Below are positions 1 to 7,295 of a stretch of 14,923 nt of DNA, piece after piece (within the stretch, counting starts at the first letter, position 1; every line of letters starts with the position of its first letter). The stretch covers positions 1-14,923 of the forward strand of contig DAOTXW010000092.1 in assembly GCA_034435035.1 (NCBI GenBank), in the 5' to 3' direction. Under the pieces are notes generated by a model, which was given only the letters and a program-made list of their open reading frames with translations, searched no databases and was not told the DNA's origin. The position numbers and the translations under genes were made by a program. The DNA is from JAHEME01 sp034435035 (lineage in GTDB: Bacteria > Chloroflexota > Anaerolineae > Aggregatilineales > UBA3940).

Positions 1-1314
1 GCCCAGGAAGCGCGCCCGCGCCTCGCCCCAGCCTGTCCCGTGCCGCCGGATCAGCCCGCTGGTGACCAGCCCGAAGAACCCCGCCGGCAGCGGCCCCGGC
101 GGCGCGTCGATGACGGCCCCGCGCAGCGCGTAGGCTTCGCCGACCGTCAGCCCGGCGCCGATGTCCGCGATCGCGCCCAGCGGGATCGTCCCCGGCCCCC
201 AGCCGCGCCGCAGCCGCGCGAACGCCGGGTCGAGCAGCGGGCTCCAGACCGCGCCGGGCGCAGCCTTCAGGTCGGCCTGCCGTGCCGCCGGCAGCGGCGC
301 CGGCGCATCGAGCCGCCCCACGGTCAGCGGCGCCTCCGCGATCGGCGGCTGGCGCCGGAAGACGCACAGCACCGGGTACACGCCCGCCTCGAAGCCGCCG
401 CGGCCCCCCGCCTCGAGGATCGCCTCGACCGTGACCTGATCGACGATCTGCTCGCGCAGCCGGCGGGCATAGTCGGCGGCCAGCAGTTTGTTGGGCAGCA
501 CCAGGGCGCAGCGCCCGCCGGCCCGCGTCAGCGCCAGCGCCCGTTCGACGAACGGCACGGCCAGGTCGAAGCTGCCGCCCGCAGCCGGGTAGCGGGCGAT
601 CAGGGCGGCGCGGTAGGCGGGGTCATGCGTCCGGGCGCGGGTGAACACGCTGGCATAGGGCGGGTTGCCGATCACTGCGTCGAAGCCGTCAGGCTGCGCC
701 GGCCACAGGTCATCCAGCAGCGTATCGCCGGTTCGCAGGCGATCCGCCAGATCGTCCGGCGCCGTGCCGGGCAGGGCGGCCCACAGCCACAGGCTCAGGC
801 GGGCGAGCCGGCAGGCCGCCGGGTCGATCTCCGCCCCGTGCAGGCCCGCCAGCGCCTGCCAGCGGGCCGCCGGATCGGCTGCCGGCCCGGCCAGCGCCTC
901 GCCCGCCGCGATCAGGAAGTGCCCGGCCCCGGCTGCCGGATCGAGGACCGTCTGCCGGGGGGCGACAGCATACCCGGCGGCCAGCGCCGCCAGCCGCCGC
1001 GGCGTGTAGTAGCGGCCCTGCGCCCGGCGATCCTCGCCCAGCGCGGCGAACACCTCGCCGGGCAGCCGGGCATCAAGCGCTGCCCAGCGCACCGGTTCCA
1101 GCAGCGGCGTGAGGGCGGCTTCGGCGGTGCAGGGGGGCGGCGGGACGGCGTCGGGGTCCAGGCCGCGGGCCTGCGCCATCCTCCGGACGACGGCCAGCAG
1201 CAGGGCCTCCCGCGCCGCCGCGGGATCGGCCTCCGGCAGGGCGGTTCGCAGCGCCGGCCAGGCCTGTTCGCGCAGCAGCCGGCGGGCGGCGGCATCCTGA
1301 GCGGAGGAGGTCAT
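1..1314 (-). CDS. N6-adenine DNA methyltransferase (Eco57I/TaqI type), C-terminus cut by window edge
   Basis: Predicted S-adenosylmethionine-dependent DNA N6-adenine methyltransferase. My reading of the minus strand from an ATG at 1314 stays open to base 1, giving 438 residues with no stop. The order of motifs is GRYYTP (about residues 100-105), SAM-binding motif I DPAAGAGHF (125-133), an acidic GAEID segment near 163, and catalytic motif IV NPPY (217-220), all expected of the gamma-type N6-adenine family. The remainder (about 270-438) is where target-recognition domains usually begin, and the end is missing. The start codon overlaps the stop of the VWA gene as ATGA, and no clear ribosome binding site precedes it, so translation is probably coupled to coxE. 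No restriction endonuclease is visible, though one could lie beyond the edge or be fused at the missing C-terminus. It may be a restriction-modification, BREX-like or solitary methyltransferase; the family call is firm, the system is not. Confidence 0.9.
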   Translation of the reverse strand, partial: MTSSAQDAAARRLLREQAWPALRTALPEADPAAAREALLLAVVRRMAQARGLDPDAVPPPPCTAEAALTPLLEPVRWAALDARLPGEVFAALGEDRRAQGRYYTPRRLAALAAGYAVAPRQTVLDPAAGAGHFLIAAGEALAGPAADPAARWQALAGLHGAEIDPAACRLARLSLWLWAALPGTAPDDLADRLRTGDTLLDDLWPAQPDGFDAVIGNPPYASVFTRARTHDPAYRAALIARYPAAGGSFDLAVPFVERALALTRAGGRCALVLPNKLLAADYARRLREQIVDQVTVEAILEAGGRGGFEAGVYPVLCVFRRQPPIAEAPLTVGRLDAPAPLPAARQADLKAAPGAVWSPLLDPAFARLRRGWGPGTIPLGAIADIGAGLTVGEAYALRGAVIDAPPGPLPAGFFGLVTSGLIRRHGTGWGEARARFLG

Positions 1315-2513
1315 CGGCGGAGGCGGTCGGGCGGGGCGGCGCTCAGCTCCCCCAGCCGGGAGGCCAGGTCTTGCAGCGAGGCCAGGTTGTGCAGCGGCAG
1401 GAAGTCGTCCACGTAGGGCAGCACGGCCTGGATGCCGCGCACCAGCGGCTCGTAGTCCGGCGATCCCAGCAGCGGGTTGAGCCAGATCAGGCGGCTGACG
1501 CTGCGCCCCAGCCGGGCGATCTCCGCCTCCAGCAGCGCGATCTCGCCGCGATCCCAGCCGTCGCTGATGATGATCGCCACCGCCCCCCGGCCCAGCACCC
1601 GCCGCGACCAGGTGTAGTTGAACGTCCGCAGCGATTCGCCGATGCGCGTCCCGCCCGACCAGTCGAGCACCAGATCGCCGACCTCGCGCAGGCAGGCGGC
1701 GACGCTCCCGCGGCGCAGGGCGGGCGTCAGGCGCGTCAGCCGGGTGCCGAAGACGAACGCCTCGATCTGCCGCGAGTCCTGCACCAGCGCGTACAGGAAG
1801 TCCAGCAGCAGCCGGGAATAGCGCTCCATCGATCCGCTGATGTCGCAGATCACCACCAGCGGGCGCGGCTTGCGCTTGCGCCGCCGCCACGGCAGGGAAA
1901 CCAGCTCGCCGCTGTGGCGCAGGCTCTGACGCACGGCCCGCGGCAGGTCGAGCGCATCGCCGCGTTTGGGTGAGCGGACCCGCCGCCGGGTCAGCCGCGG
2001 GTCCAGCCGCCAGATCAGCCCGTGGATGAAGCGCCGGGCTGCCTCCAGGTCTTCCTCGCTGAAGTCGCTGAAGTCGCGCTGGCGCAGCACCTCGGCGGCG
2101 CTGTAGGTCGCGGTGGCGCGGGTCTCCGGCGGCTCGGGCTGATCGCTGCCGGCTTCAGGTGAGGGGGTCAGATCAGCGCCGGGGGCCGCCTCCTCGCCGG
2201 GGGGCAGGGCGTCCGGCTGGATCGGCGCCCGCCCGGCGCGGGTCATGCTGAACTCCAGCAGCCATTCCTGCTGGCCGGCCCAGAACAGGTCGAAGGCGCG
2301 GTCGAACAGCGCGCGCTCATCGGGGGAATGGACGAAGAGGCAGCGGGCGGCGCTGTAGAAATCGTCGCGCCGGGCGATGTCGATCCAGGCCAGCGCGCGG
2401 GCCAGGTCGGCGATCTGGCCCGTGCTGGCGCTCAGGCCCAGCCCGCGCAGCAGCCGCCCGAAGTGCAGCAGCGCCCCCAGCAGATGGCCCGGCGGGCGCT
2501 CAGCCGGCGGCAT
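1311..2513 (-). CDS. coxE: VWA-domain protein, CoxE-like
   Basis: CoxE-type von Willebrand factor A protein (400 aa), the partner of the MoxR-type ATPase CoxD. In carboxydotrophs CoxD and CoxE are needed for maturation of the Mo-Cu active site; here they would mature or activate the Mo hydroxylase encoded upstream. The MIDAS metal-binding residues are visible: DISGSM at 224-229, the threonine of SGGTRIG near 289, and ISDGWD near 317-321. Residues about 100-140 form an acidic, proline-rich linker between an N-terminal helical part and the VWA fold. The ATG at 2513 lies inside the end of coxD, a 14-base overlap, with GGGAG about 10 bases upstream. Its stop overlaps the methyltransferase start by 4 bases. 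The family is clear; the client enzyme is inferred from neighbourhood. Confidence 0.92.
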   Translation of the reverse strand: MPPAERPPGHLLGALLHFGRLLRGLGLSASTGQIADLARALAWIDIARRDDFYSAARCLFVHSPDERALFDRAFDLFWAGQQEWLLEFSMTRAGRAPIQPDALPPGEEAAPGADLTPSPEAGSDQPEPPETRATATYSAAEVLRQRDFSDFSEEDLEAARRFIHGLIWRLDPRLTRRRVRSPKRGDALDLPRAVRQSLRHSGELVSLPWRRRKRKPRPLVVICDISGSMERYSRLLLDFLYALVQDSRQIEAFVFGTRLTRLTPALRRGSVAACLREVGDLVLDWSGGTRIGESLRTFNYTWSRRVLGRGAVAIIISDGWDRGEIALLEAEIARLGRSVSRLIWLNPLLGSPDYEPLVRGIQAVLPYVDDFLPLHNLASLQDLASRLGELSAAPPDRLRR

Positions 2514-3384
2514 GCCTGATCAGCTCCCGCACCGGCCCCCCCTGCACACGCTGGATGTCATCCTGATACTTCAGCAGGACGCCGAGCGTCTCGCTGACGG
2601 TCTGCTCATCCAGGGCGGTGCGATCCATCACCTGCAGGGCGTGCGCCCAGTCGAGCGTCTCGGCCACGCCCGGCGACTTGAACAGGTCCATCGTCCGCAG
2701 CGCCTGCACGGCGTGGACGATCTGGTAGGACAGCTGCTCCGGGACGCCCGGCGCCTTGAGCTGGACGATGCGGTGCTCGGTGGCGAAGTCGGGGTAGTCG
2801 ATCCAGTGGTACAGGCAGCGCCGCTTGAGCGCGTCATGCACCTCGCGGGTGCGGTTGGAGGTGATGACCACCACCGGCGGCTCGCCGGCGGCGATGGTGC
2901 CGATCTCCGGGATGGTGATCTGGAAGTCGCTCAGCACCTCCAGCAGGAAGCTCTCGAACTCCTCATCGGCGCGGTCGATCTCGTCGATCAGCAGCACGGG
3001 GGCCTGCCCATCCGGCTGCTCGATGGCCTGGAGCAGCGGGCGGGCCAGCAGGAAGTCGCGGCTGTATAGATCGCGGGCCATCTCGTCGCGCGTGGCGCCG
3101 CTGGCCTCCAGCATCCGCAGGTGCAGGATCTGCCGCGAGTAGGCCCACTCGTAGACGGCGGTATGCACGTCCAGCCCTTCGTAGCACTGCAAGCGGATCA
3201 GCCGCGTGCCGAGCAGGGCCGCTGCGACTTTGGCCACCTCGGTCTTGCCCACGCCGGCGGCGCCCTCCAGGAACAGCGGCTTGCGCAGCCGGAGGGCCAG
3301 AAACAGGGCCGTCGCCAGCCCGCGGTCGGTCACATACTGGTGGGCCAGCAGGGCTTCCTGCAGGCCGTCGATGGTGTCGATCAT
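2500..3384 (-). CDS. coxD: MoxR-family AAA+ ATPase, CoxD-like
   Basis: AAA+ ATPase of the MoxR group (294 aa), normal length for CoxD. It shows Walker A GAAGVGKT (41-48), Walker B LLIDE (131-135), a sensor-1 region ITSNRTRE (about 174-181) and the LKRRCLYHWIDYP signature (187-199) typical of CoxD-like proteins. Such ATPases work with VWA proteins as chaperones that remodel a metalloenzyme. In Oligotropha, CoxD acts in assembly of the Mo-S-Cu cluster of CO dehydrogenase. Here the target is most simply the Mo hydroxylase of the same operon, perhaps for sulfuration of the cofactor. It lies 11 bases after the xdhC stop and overlaps coxE by 14 bases, which fits co-production of the pair. The ribosome binding site is weak. 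Confidence 0.93.
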   Translation of the reverse strand: MIDTIDGLQEALLAHQYVTDRGLATALFLALRLRKPLFLEGAAGVGKTEVAKVAAALLGTRLIRLQCYEGLDVHTAVYEWAYSRQILHLRMLEASGATRDEMARDLYSRDFLLARPLLQAIEQPDGQAPVLLIDEIDRADEEFESFLLEVLSDFQITIPEIGTIAAGEPPVVVITSNRTREVHDALKRRCLYHWIDYPDFATEHRIVQLKAPGVPEQLSYQIVHAVQALRTMDLFKSPGVAETLDWAHALQVMDRTALDEQTVSETLGVLLKYQDDIQRVQGGPVRELIRHAAG

Positions 3385-3395
3385 AGGCGCTCGCT

Positions 3396-4451
3396 TCAGG
3401 GAGTAGCCGGCTCGGGCCGGGCGCTGCTGCGCACCTGCACGATCTCAGCCAGGATGCTGAGGGCGATCTCGGCGGGCGACTGGCCGCCCAGCGGCAGCCC
3501 GATCGGGGCGTGCAGCCGCCCGATCTGCGCCTCGCTCAGCCCGGCCCGGCGCAGCCGGTCGGCACGCAGGCGGGCGGTGCGGCGGCTGCCCAGCGCCCCC
3601 ACGTAGCGGGCCTCGCTGCGCAGCGCGATCTGCAGGGCCGGGTCGTCCAGCTTGGGGTCATGGGTCAGCACCACCACGTAGGCCCAGCGATCCAGCCCCA
3701 GCGCCGGCAGGGCCTTGCCCGGCCACTCCAGCACCCGGCGGCTGACGTCCGGGAAGCGCTCCGGCGTGTTGAAGGCCGACCGCGGATCGACCAGGATCGT
3801 CTCGAAGCCGAGCGTGCGGGCCAGCGGGTCCAGGTACCCGGCGATGTGGACCGCGCCGATGATGATCAGGCGCGGCGTGGGCGGGTACACCTCGATGAAC
3901 AGGGTCAGGCCGTCGGCCAGAGACAGATCGCGGCCCGCTTCCTGCGCCAGCGCCTCCAGCGCGGCCTGCGCCACCGCCTCGCGCCCGCCCGGCGGATCCA
4001 GGTCGCCCTCGGTCGTCCCGTCCGGCAGCACGATCAGCTTGCGATTCAGCAGGGCATCCGGCCCCGCCAGCACGCTGACCACCGCCAGCGGCTCGCCCGC
4101 CGCCAGCCGGCGGGCCAGCGAGCCATAGATGCCGTCCCACGCCCGCAGCGGCTCGACCAGCACGCGGATCGTGCCGCCGCAGGCCAGCCCCACATCCCAG
4201 GCGTCCTCGTCGGCCACGCCGTAGGTCACCAGGCGCGGGCGGCCCGTCTTGAGCGCGTCGGCGCCCTCCTCCAGCACGGCGCTTTCCACGCAGCCGGCGC
4301 TGACCGACCCGGCGATGCGCCCGCTGCGCGTACAGGCCAGCTTGGAGCCGACCGGCCGCGGGGCCGATCCCCACGTGCTGACGACCGTCGCCAGCGCGAT
4401 CTCCTCGCCATCGCGCCGCCAGGCGTTCAGGCTGTCCAGCACATCCTTCAT
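3396..4451 (-). CDS. xdhC: XdhC/CoxI family Mo-cofactor maturation protein
   Basis: XdhC/CoxI family protein (351 aa with the chosen start). XdhC proteins bind molybdenum cofactor, promote its sulfuration and hand it to apo-hydroxylases. Both expected parts are present: an N-terminal XdhC domain with SAGCVE (51-56), CGG (91-93) and GTIRVLVEP (93-101), and a C-terminal Rossmann domain with IIIGAVHIAGYL (197-207), THDPKLD (263-269), GALGSRRT (285-292) and a PIGLPLGGQSPAEIALSI ending (316-332). The reading frame is open back to 4562, but I take the ATG at 4451 because the family begins with the following MKDVLDSL-like segment and GGAGGGAGAAAG lies just upstream. The 117 bases before it, up to the EthD gene, hold a candidate promoter and a stem-loop. 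Position between the structural genes and coxDE supports a maturation role. Confidence 0.93.
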   Translation of the reverse strand: MKDVLDSLNAWRRDGEEIALATVVSTWGSAPRPVGSKLACTRSGRIAGSVSAGCVESAVLEEGADALKTGRPRLVTYGVADEDAWDVGLACGGTIRVLVEPLRAWDGIYGSLARRLAAGEPLAVVSVLAGPDALLNRKLIVLPDGTTEGDLDPPGGREAVAQAALEALAQEAGRDLSLADGLTLFIEVYPPTPRLIIIGAVHIAGYLDPLARTLGFETILVDPRSAFNTPERFPDVSRRVLEWPGKALPALGLDRWAYVVVLTHDPKLDDPALQIALRSEARYVGALGSRRTARLRADRLRRAGLSEAQIGRLHAPIGLPLGGQSPAEIALSILAEIVQVRSSARPEPATP

Positions 4452-4480
4452 CCGGATCTTTCTCCCTCCTCGGCCCGGCA

Positions 4481-4504
4481 GGGGCGCACCGCCCTGTGCG
4501 CCCC
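4481..4504 (-). promoter_or_regulatory. Perfect 9-bp stem-loop in the xdhC leader
   Basis: GGGGCGCAC (4481-4489) and GTGCGCCCC (4496-4504) are perfect inverted repeats around a 6-base loop. In the transcript the hairpin falls between the candidate promoter at 4530-4558 and the xdhC ribosome binding site. No T-run follows on either strand, so it is not a classic intrinsic terminator. It may act as an mRNA processing or stability element, a weak terminator or an attenuator that separates expression of enzyme and maturation genes. Confidence 0.6.
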
Positions 4505-4529
4505 TTGCGTTCACTTTCCGGCCCCTGTC

Positions 4530-4558
4530 AGCATACCAGACGCCGGGGCGGTTTACCA
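4530..4558 (-). promoter_or_regulatory. Candidate extended -10 promoter before xdhC
   Basis: On the minus strand TGGTATGCT contains a -10 hexamer TATGCT (4530-4535) with an extended TG one base before it. The -35 at 17 bp (TGGTAA, 4553-4558) matches consensus at three of six positions. It lies in the only gap over 100 bases within the 13-gene run and would start transcription near 4523, giving xdhC-coxD-coxE-methyltransferase an extra promoter. Sequence match only. Confidence 0.4.
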
Positions 4559-4568
4559 CCACCGCGCC

Positions 4569-4880
4569 CTACGCGATGAGGATCTTCTCCTCGGTCAGCA
4601 GGTGGACGCGGGCCGAGCAGTGCGCGATGGCGTCCTCGGCGGCGGCCTTGCCTTCGGGCGTCCCGAAGGCCGCCAGCCGCGCCTCGTTGTCATCGAACCA
4701 CATCTCAGAAACCGCGTGGAAGGGCAGATCCGGGTTGTCCTCCAGGATGACGCTCATCCGGTAATGGCGTATCCCCGGCAGCTTCTTGCCCAGCGGCGGA
4801 TGCTCCTCCATCGCCCAGACGCGGAACTCGTCCAGACTCATGCCTTCTTTGCGCTTGAGCAGCGAGACGACTTTCAGCAC
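4569..4880 (-). CDS. EthD-domain small protein (dimeric alpha/beta barrel)
   Basis: Small protein (103 aa) of the EthD group within the dimeric alpha/beta-barrel superfamily. The pattern LKVVSLLKRKEGMSLDEF, then W..EEHPPL, then PGIRHYRMS is the usual EthD sequence layout. Family members occur in degradation operons; some are required for a monooxygenase (EthD itself), others are decarboxylases or cyclases for aromatic or quinoid intermediates, so no exact reaction is claimed. The frame is open further upstream to 4946, inside the Mo-subunit gene, but the GTG at 4880 follows a strong AGGGGAGGT ribosome binding site (4885-4893) and matches the family start. It sits 40 bases after the second Mo-subunit piece and so closes the enzyme part of the operon. 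Confidence 0.85.
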   Translation of the reverse strand: MLKVVSLLKRKEGMSLDEFRVWAMEEHPPLGKKLPGIRHYRMSVILEDNPDLPFHAVSEMWFDDNEARLAAFGTPEGKAAAEDAIAHCSARVHLLTEEKILIA

Positions 4881-4884
4881 GTTG

Positions 4885-4893
4885 ACCTCCCCT
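4885..4893 (-). promoter_or_regulatory. Ribosome binding site deciding the GTG start of the EthD gene
   Basis: The minus strand reads AGGGGAGGT, a near-perfect Shine-Dalgarno sequence, 4 bases before GTG at 4880. It favours this start over the upstream in-frame ATG at 4946, which would lie inside the preceding gene. Confidence 0.75.
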
Positions 4894-4920
4894 GGTATGG
4901 TGCGTGAATACGCTCGACGC

Positions 4921-5922
4921 CTACCGGCCTTTCTCCTCCAGAGCACGCAGGATCACCTCCGGCGTGACCGGGATGCGGGTGATCTCCACGCCCAGCGCAT
5001 TGTTGATCGCGTTGACGATGGCCGGGATCGGCGAGTTGGCCGTCATCTCGCCCACGCCCTTGACCCCGTAGGGGCCGCTGCTGGACGGGTATTCCAGCAC
5101 GACGCTCTCGATCACCGGCAGCTCGGCGGGGCCGGGCAGCAGGTAGTCGCTGAAGCTGGCGGGCATCTGCTCGGTGGAGGGGTAGTACGGGTAGGTCGTC
5201 TCGTACAGGGCGTGCGCCATCCCCATGAACGATCCGCCGGTGATCTGCCCCTCGACCAGCGCGGGGTTCACCTGCCGGCCCACCTCGTAAGCGCTCTTGA
5301 GGCTCAGCACGGTGACCTCGCCCGTCTCGGTATCGACCTCCACTTCGGCCACGGTGCAGGCATGCGCCTCGGTGGAGTCGGGGTCCATCTTGCCGGTGTC
5401 CGGATCGACCGGACTCTTGGGCTTCATCCACATGCCGCGCCCGGAGATGGTGCGGGCATACTTGAAGTGCGCCGCCAGCGCCAGATCGACGATGAAGATC
5501 TTGCGATCCGGCGAGCCTTTGACCCGGATGAAACCCGTGCCATCCGTCTCCAGGTCGTCCGGGCTGACTTCCAGCTCGTCGGCGGCCACCTCCAGCATCA
5601 CTTTGCGGGCTTCCTGCGCGGCCTGCATCACTGCGTTGCCCACGCGGTGCGTGGCGCGGCTGGCGAAGGTGCCCATGCAGTGCGGGCCGGTGTCCGTGTC
5701 GGCGGTGTCGATCATCACGTTCTCAAACGGCACGCCGAGCGTCTCGGCGCCGATCTGGGCGATGACCGTCTTGAGGCCCTGCCCCAGATCGGTGCTGGAG
5801 AGCGAGATCACGAAGTTGCCGGTGGTGGTCGCGTGGATCAGGGCCTGCGACGGGTCGCCGCCCAGGTTCATCCCGGTCGGGTAGTTGACCGCCGCCATCC
5901 CGACGCCTCTTAACTTAGCCAT
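4921..5922 (-). CDS. Mo-hydroxylase molybdopterin subunit, C-terminal piece (NdhM-like)
   Basis: C-terminal half of a xanthine dehydrogenase/CoxL-type molybdopterin-binding subunit, encoded as its own protein (333 aa, about 36 kDa). It carries the cofactor-contact loop DLGQGLKT (about 45-52), GTFASRAT (about 84-91) and the catalytic base in GVGE (Glu near 292), so the second molybdenum-binding domain is complete and looks active. The frame permits a GTG at 5931, but GGGGAGGG (5931-5938) is 8 bases before the ATG at 5922, which I prefer. That ATG overlaps the end of the N-terminal piece as ATGGCTAA. Separate Mo-subunit pieces of about 50 and 37 kDa are known from Eubacterium barkeri nicotinate dehydrogenase (NdhL and NdhM). 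The two products must assemble to form one cofactor site. The substrate is unknown. Confidence 0.93.
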   Translation of the reverse strand: MAKLRGVGMAAVNYPTGMNLGGDPSQALIHATTTGNFVISLSSTDLGQGLKTVIAQIGAETLGVPFENVMIDTADTDTGPHCMGTFASRATHRVGNAVMQAAQEARKVMLEVAADELEVSPDDLETDGTGFIRVKGSPDRKIFIVDLALAAHFKYARTISGRGMWMKPKSPVDPDTGKMDPDSTEAHACTVAEVEVDTETGEVTVLSLKSAYEVGRQVNPALVEGQITGGSFMGMAHALYETTYPYYPSTEQMPASFSDYLLPGPAELPVIESVVLEYPSSSGPYGVKGVGEMTANSPIPAIVNAINNALGVEITRIPVTPEVILRALEEKGR

Positions 5923-7279
5923 GGTTGCCACCCTCCCCGTCCGAGCTCATCTGCATGTACTTTTCGGGCAGCTGCTTGCCGACCATCTTCGCCGCGGCCT
6001 GCATCACTTCGATCAGCGTGGCATCCTCCACGACCTTGTGGTGCGGCTTCATATCGCCATTGCGGTAGGCGTTGATGAAGCGCAGCTCCCACGGGTCGAT
6101 CCCGACCTGCCGGGCGATCTTGTCCATCTGTACCTCGATGGCGAACGAGGCGGGCGTCACGCCGAAGCCGCGCATGGCGCTGCTGGGCGTGCGGTTGGTG
6201 TAGACGCAGTAGGCGTCGATCCAGACGTTCGGGATGCGGTACGGGCCGGCCACGTTGGCCGAGTGCTTGGTGACGGCGTAGGGCGTGTGCCGGTTGTACG
6301 CGCCGGAGTCCGAGTAAGACGTGACCTGGCGGGCGATGATGCGCCCGTCCTTCATCACGCCGTCCTTGAAGATCATGCGCCACGCCGCGCGGGACGACGA
6401 GACGCGCATCTCTTCCTCGCGGGTGTAGCGGTACTTCACTGGGCGGCCCGTCTTCATGGCAGCCAGCGTCGCCAGCGGCTCGACGATGACATCCACCTTG
6501 CCGCCAAACCCGCCGCCGACCGTCCCGCCCACGAAGTGCAGCTTCTGGAAGGGCACCTGCAGGATCAGCGCCGTGTTGTCCAGCGTGAAGAATAGCGCCT
6601 GCGTGTTGGTGAAGACGGTGACGCGGCCATCCGGCTCCGGGCGGGCCACGCAGCCGGTGGTCTCGGTCGGCGCGTGCTCGATCGGGCTGGTCTGGTAGGT
6701 CGCCTCCACGATCAGGTCGGCCTGCTGGAAGGCCTGCTCCACGTCGCCCAGGCGCACCTTGCGGAAGGCGTTGGCCTGGCCGTACTCGTAGTCGTAGATG
6801 AAATAGTTAGTCCCCCACGGCTTGAGGATCGGGGCGCCGGGCTTCAGGGCTTCTTCCACGTCCAGCACGGCGGGCAGCTCTTCCAGGTCGAGCCGCACTT
6901 TGGAGACGGCCTCCATGGCGGCCTCCTCGGTCTCGGCCACGATGGCGGCGATCGGCTCGCCGCGGTACAGCACCTTATCGACGGCCAGCACCGGCTCGTC
7001 ATCCGGGCCGACGCCGATCAGACACAGGATCGTGTAGATGTTCTTGGGCACGTCCACATGGGTGAAGGCGCGCACGAAGCCGGGCACTTTCTCGGCCGCC
7101 GAAAAATCGATGCCTTTCAGGTTGGCGTGATCCACCGGGCTGCGGACGATCCGCATGTGCAGCATATCCCGGAAGTTCAGGTCATCGATATAGACGGTCT
7201 TGCCCGTCACGTGCCCCATGCCATCGCGCCGCAGCACCGACTGGCCGACGACGTTCAGGGTCTCATCTGTCAGGGTCAT
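5915..7279 (-). CDS. Mo-hydroxylase molybdopterin subunit, N-terminal piece (NdhL-like)
   Basis: N-terminal half of a xanthine dehydrogenase-family molybdopterin subunit (454 aa, about 50 kDa). Residues about 20-125 match the a/b hammerhead domain (GHVTGKTVYIDDL, VPGFVRAFTHVDVP, LYRGEPIAAIVAE). The first molybdopterin-binding domain follows, with the cofactor-binding VGGGFGGK (254-261) and the substrate-pocket loop AMRGFG (368-373). The last loop is the arginine-containing xanthine dehydrogenase/nicotinate type, not the AYRCSFR loop of form I CO dehydrogenase. The protein ends at the natural domain boundary after a short polar tail, and the partner gene supplies the second molybdopterin domain. 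The ATG at 7279 follows AAGGAG by about 9 bases. The gene lies 16 bases after the 2Fe-2S subunit. No signal peptide is seen, so the enzyme is probably cytoplasmic. Confidence 0.94.
   Translation of the reverse strand: MTLTDETLNVVGQSVLRRDGMGHVTGKTVYIDDLNFRDMLHMRIVRSPVDHANLKGIDFSAAEKVPGFVRAFTHVDVPKNIYTILCLIGVGPDDEPVLAVDKVLYRGEPIAAIVAETEEAAMEAVSKVRLDLEELPAVLDVEEALKPGAPILKPWGTNYFIYDYEYGQANAFRKVRLGDVEQAFQQADLIVEATYQTSPIEHAPTETTGCVARPEPDGRVTVFTNTQALFFTLDNTALILQVPFQKLHFVGGTVGGGFGGKVDVIVEPLATLAAMKTGRPVKYRYTREEEMRVSSSRAAWRMIFKDGVMKDGRIIARQVTSYSDSGAYNRHTPYAVTKHSANVAGPYRIPNVWIDAYCVYTNRTPSSAMRGFGVTPASFAIEVQMDKIARQVGIDPWELRFINAYRNGDMKPHHKVVEDATLIEVMQAAAKMVGKQLPEKYMQMSSDGEGGNHG
5931..5938 (-). promoter_or_regulatory. 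Internal ribosome binding site at the Mo-subunit split
   Basis: The minus strand reads GGGGAGGG within the last codons of the N-terminal piece, 8 bases before the ATG at 5922. It shows that the C-terminal piece has its own translation signal, against a simple frameshift or sequencing-error origin of the split. Confidence 0.7.
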
Positions 7280-7295
7280 GGGTGCGGTCTCCTTG

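Noticed and set aside
40..1416. Long plus-strand reading frame of 458 codons
   Set aside because: It is rich in Arg, Gln, Pro and Ala with no family pattern and lies opposite the methyltransferase, whose own frame has all expected motifs. It is a GC-driven antisense shadow.
4481..4504. Intrinsic terminator at the xdhC leader hairpin
   Set aside because: The stem is strong, but no T-run follows on either strand. Listed as a regulatory stem-loop.
3510..4907. Long plus-strand reading frame of 465 codons
   Set aside because: It runs opposite xdhC and the EthD gene, shows low-complexity shadow composition, and has no recognisable domain.
4921..7279. Reading the two Mo-subunit pieces as a frameshifted pseudogene
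   Set aside because: The split is at the domain boundary, each piece is intact, and the second has a strong ribosome binding site; all other genes of the operon are also intact.
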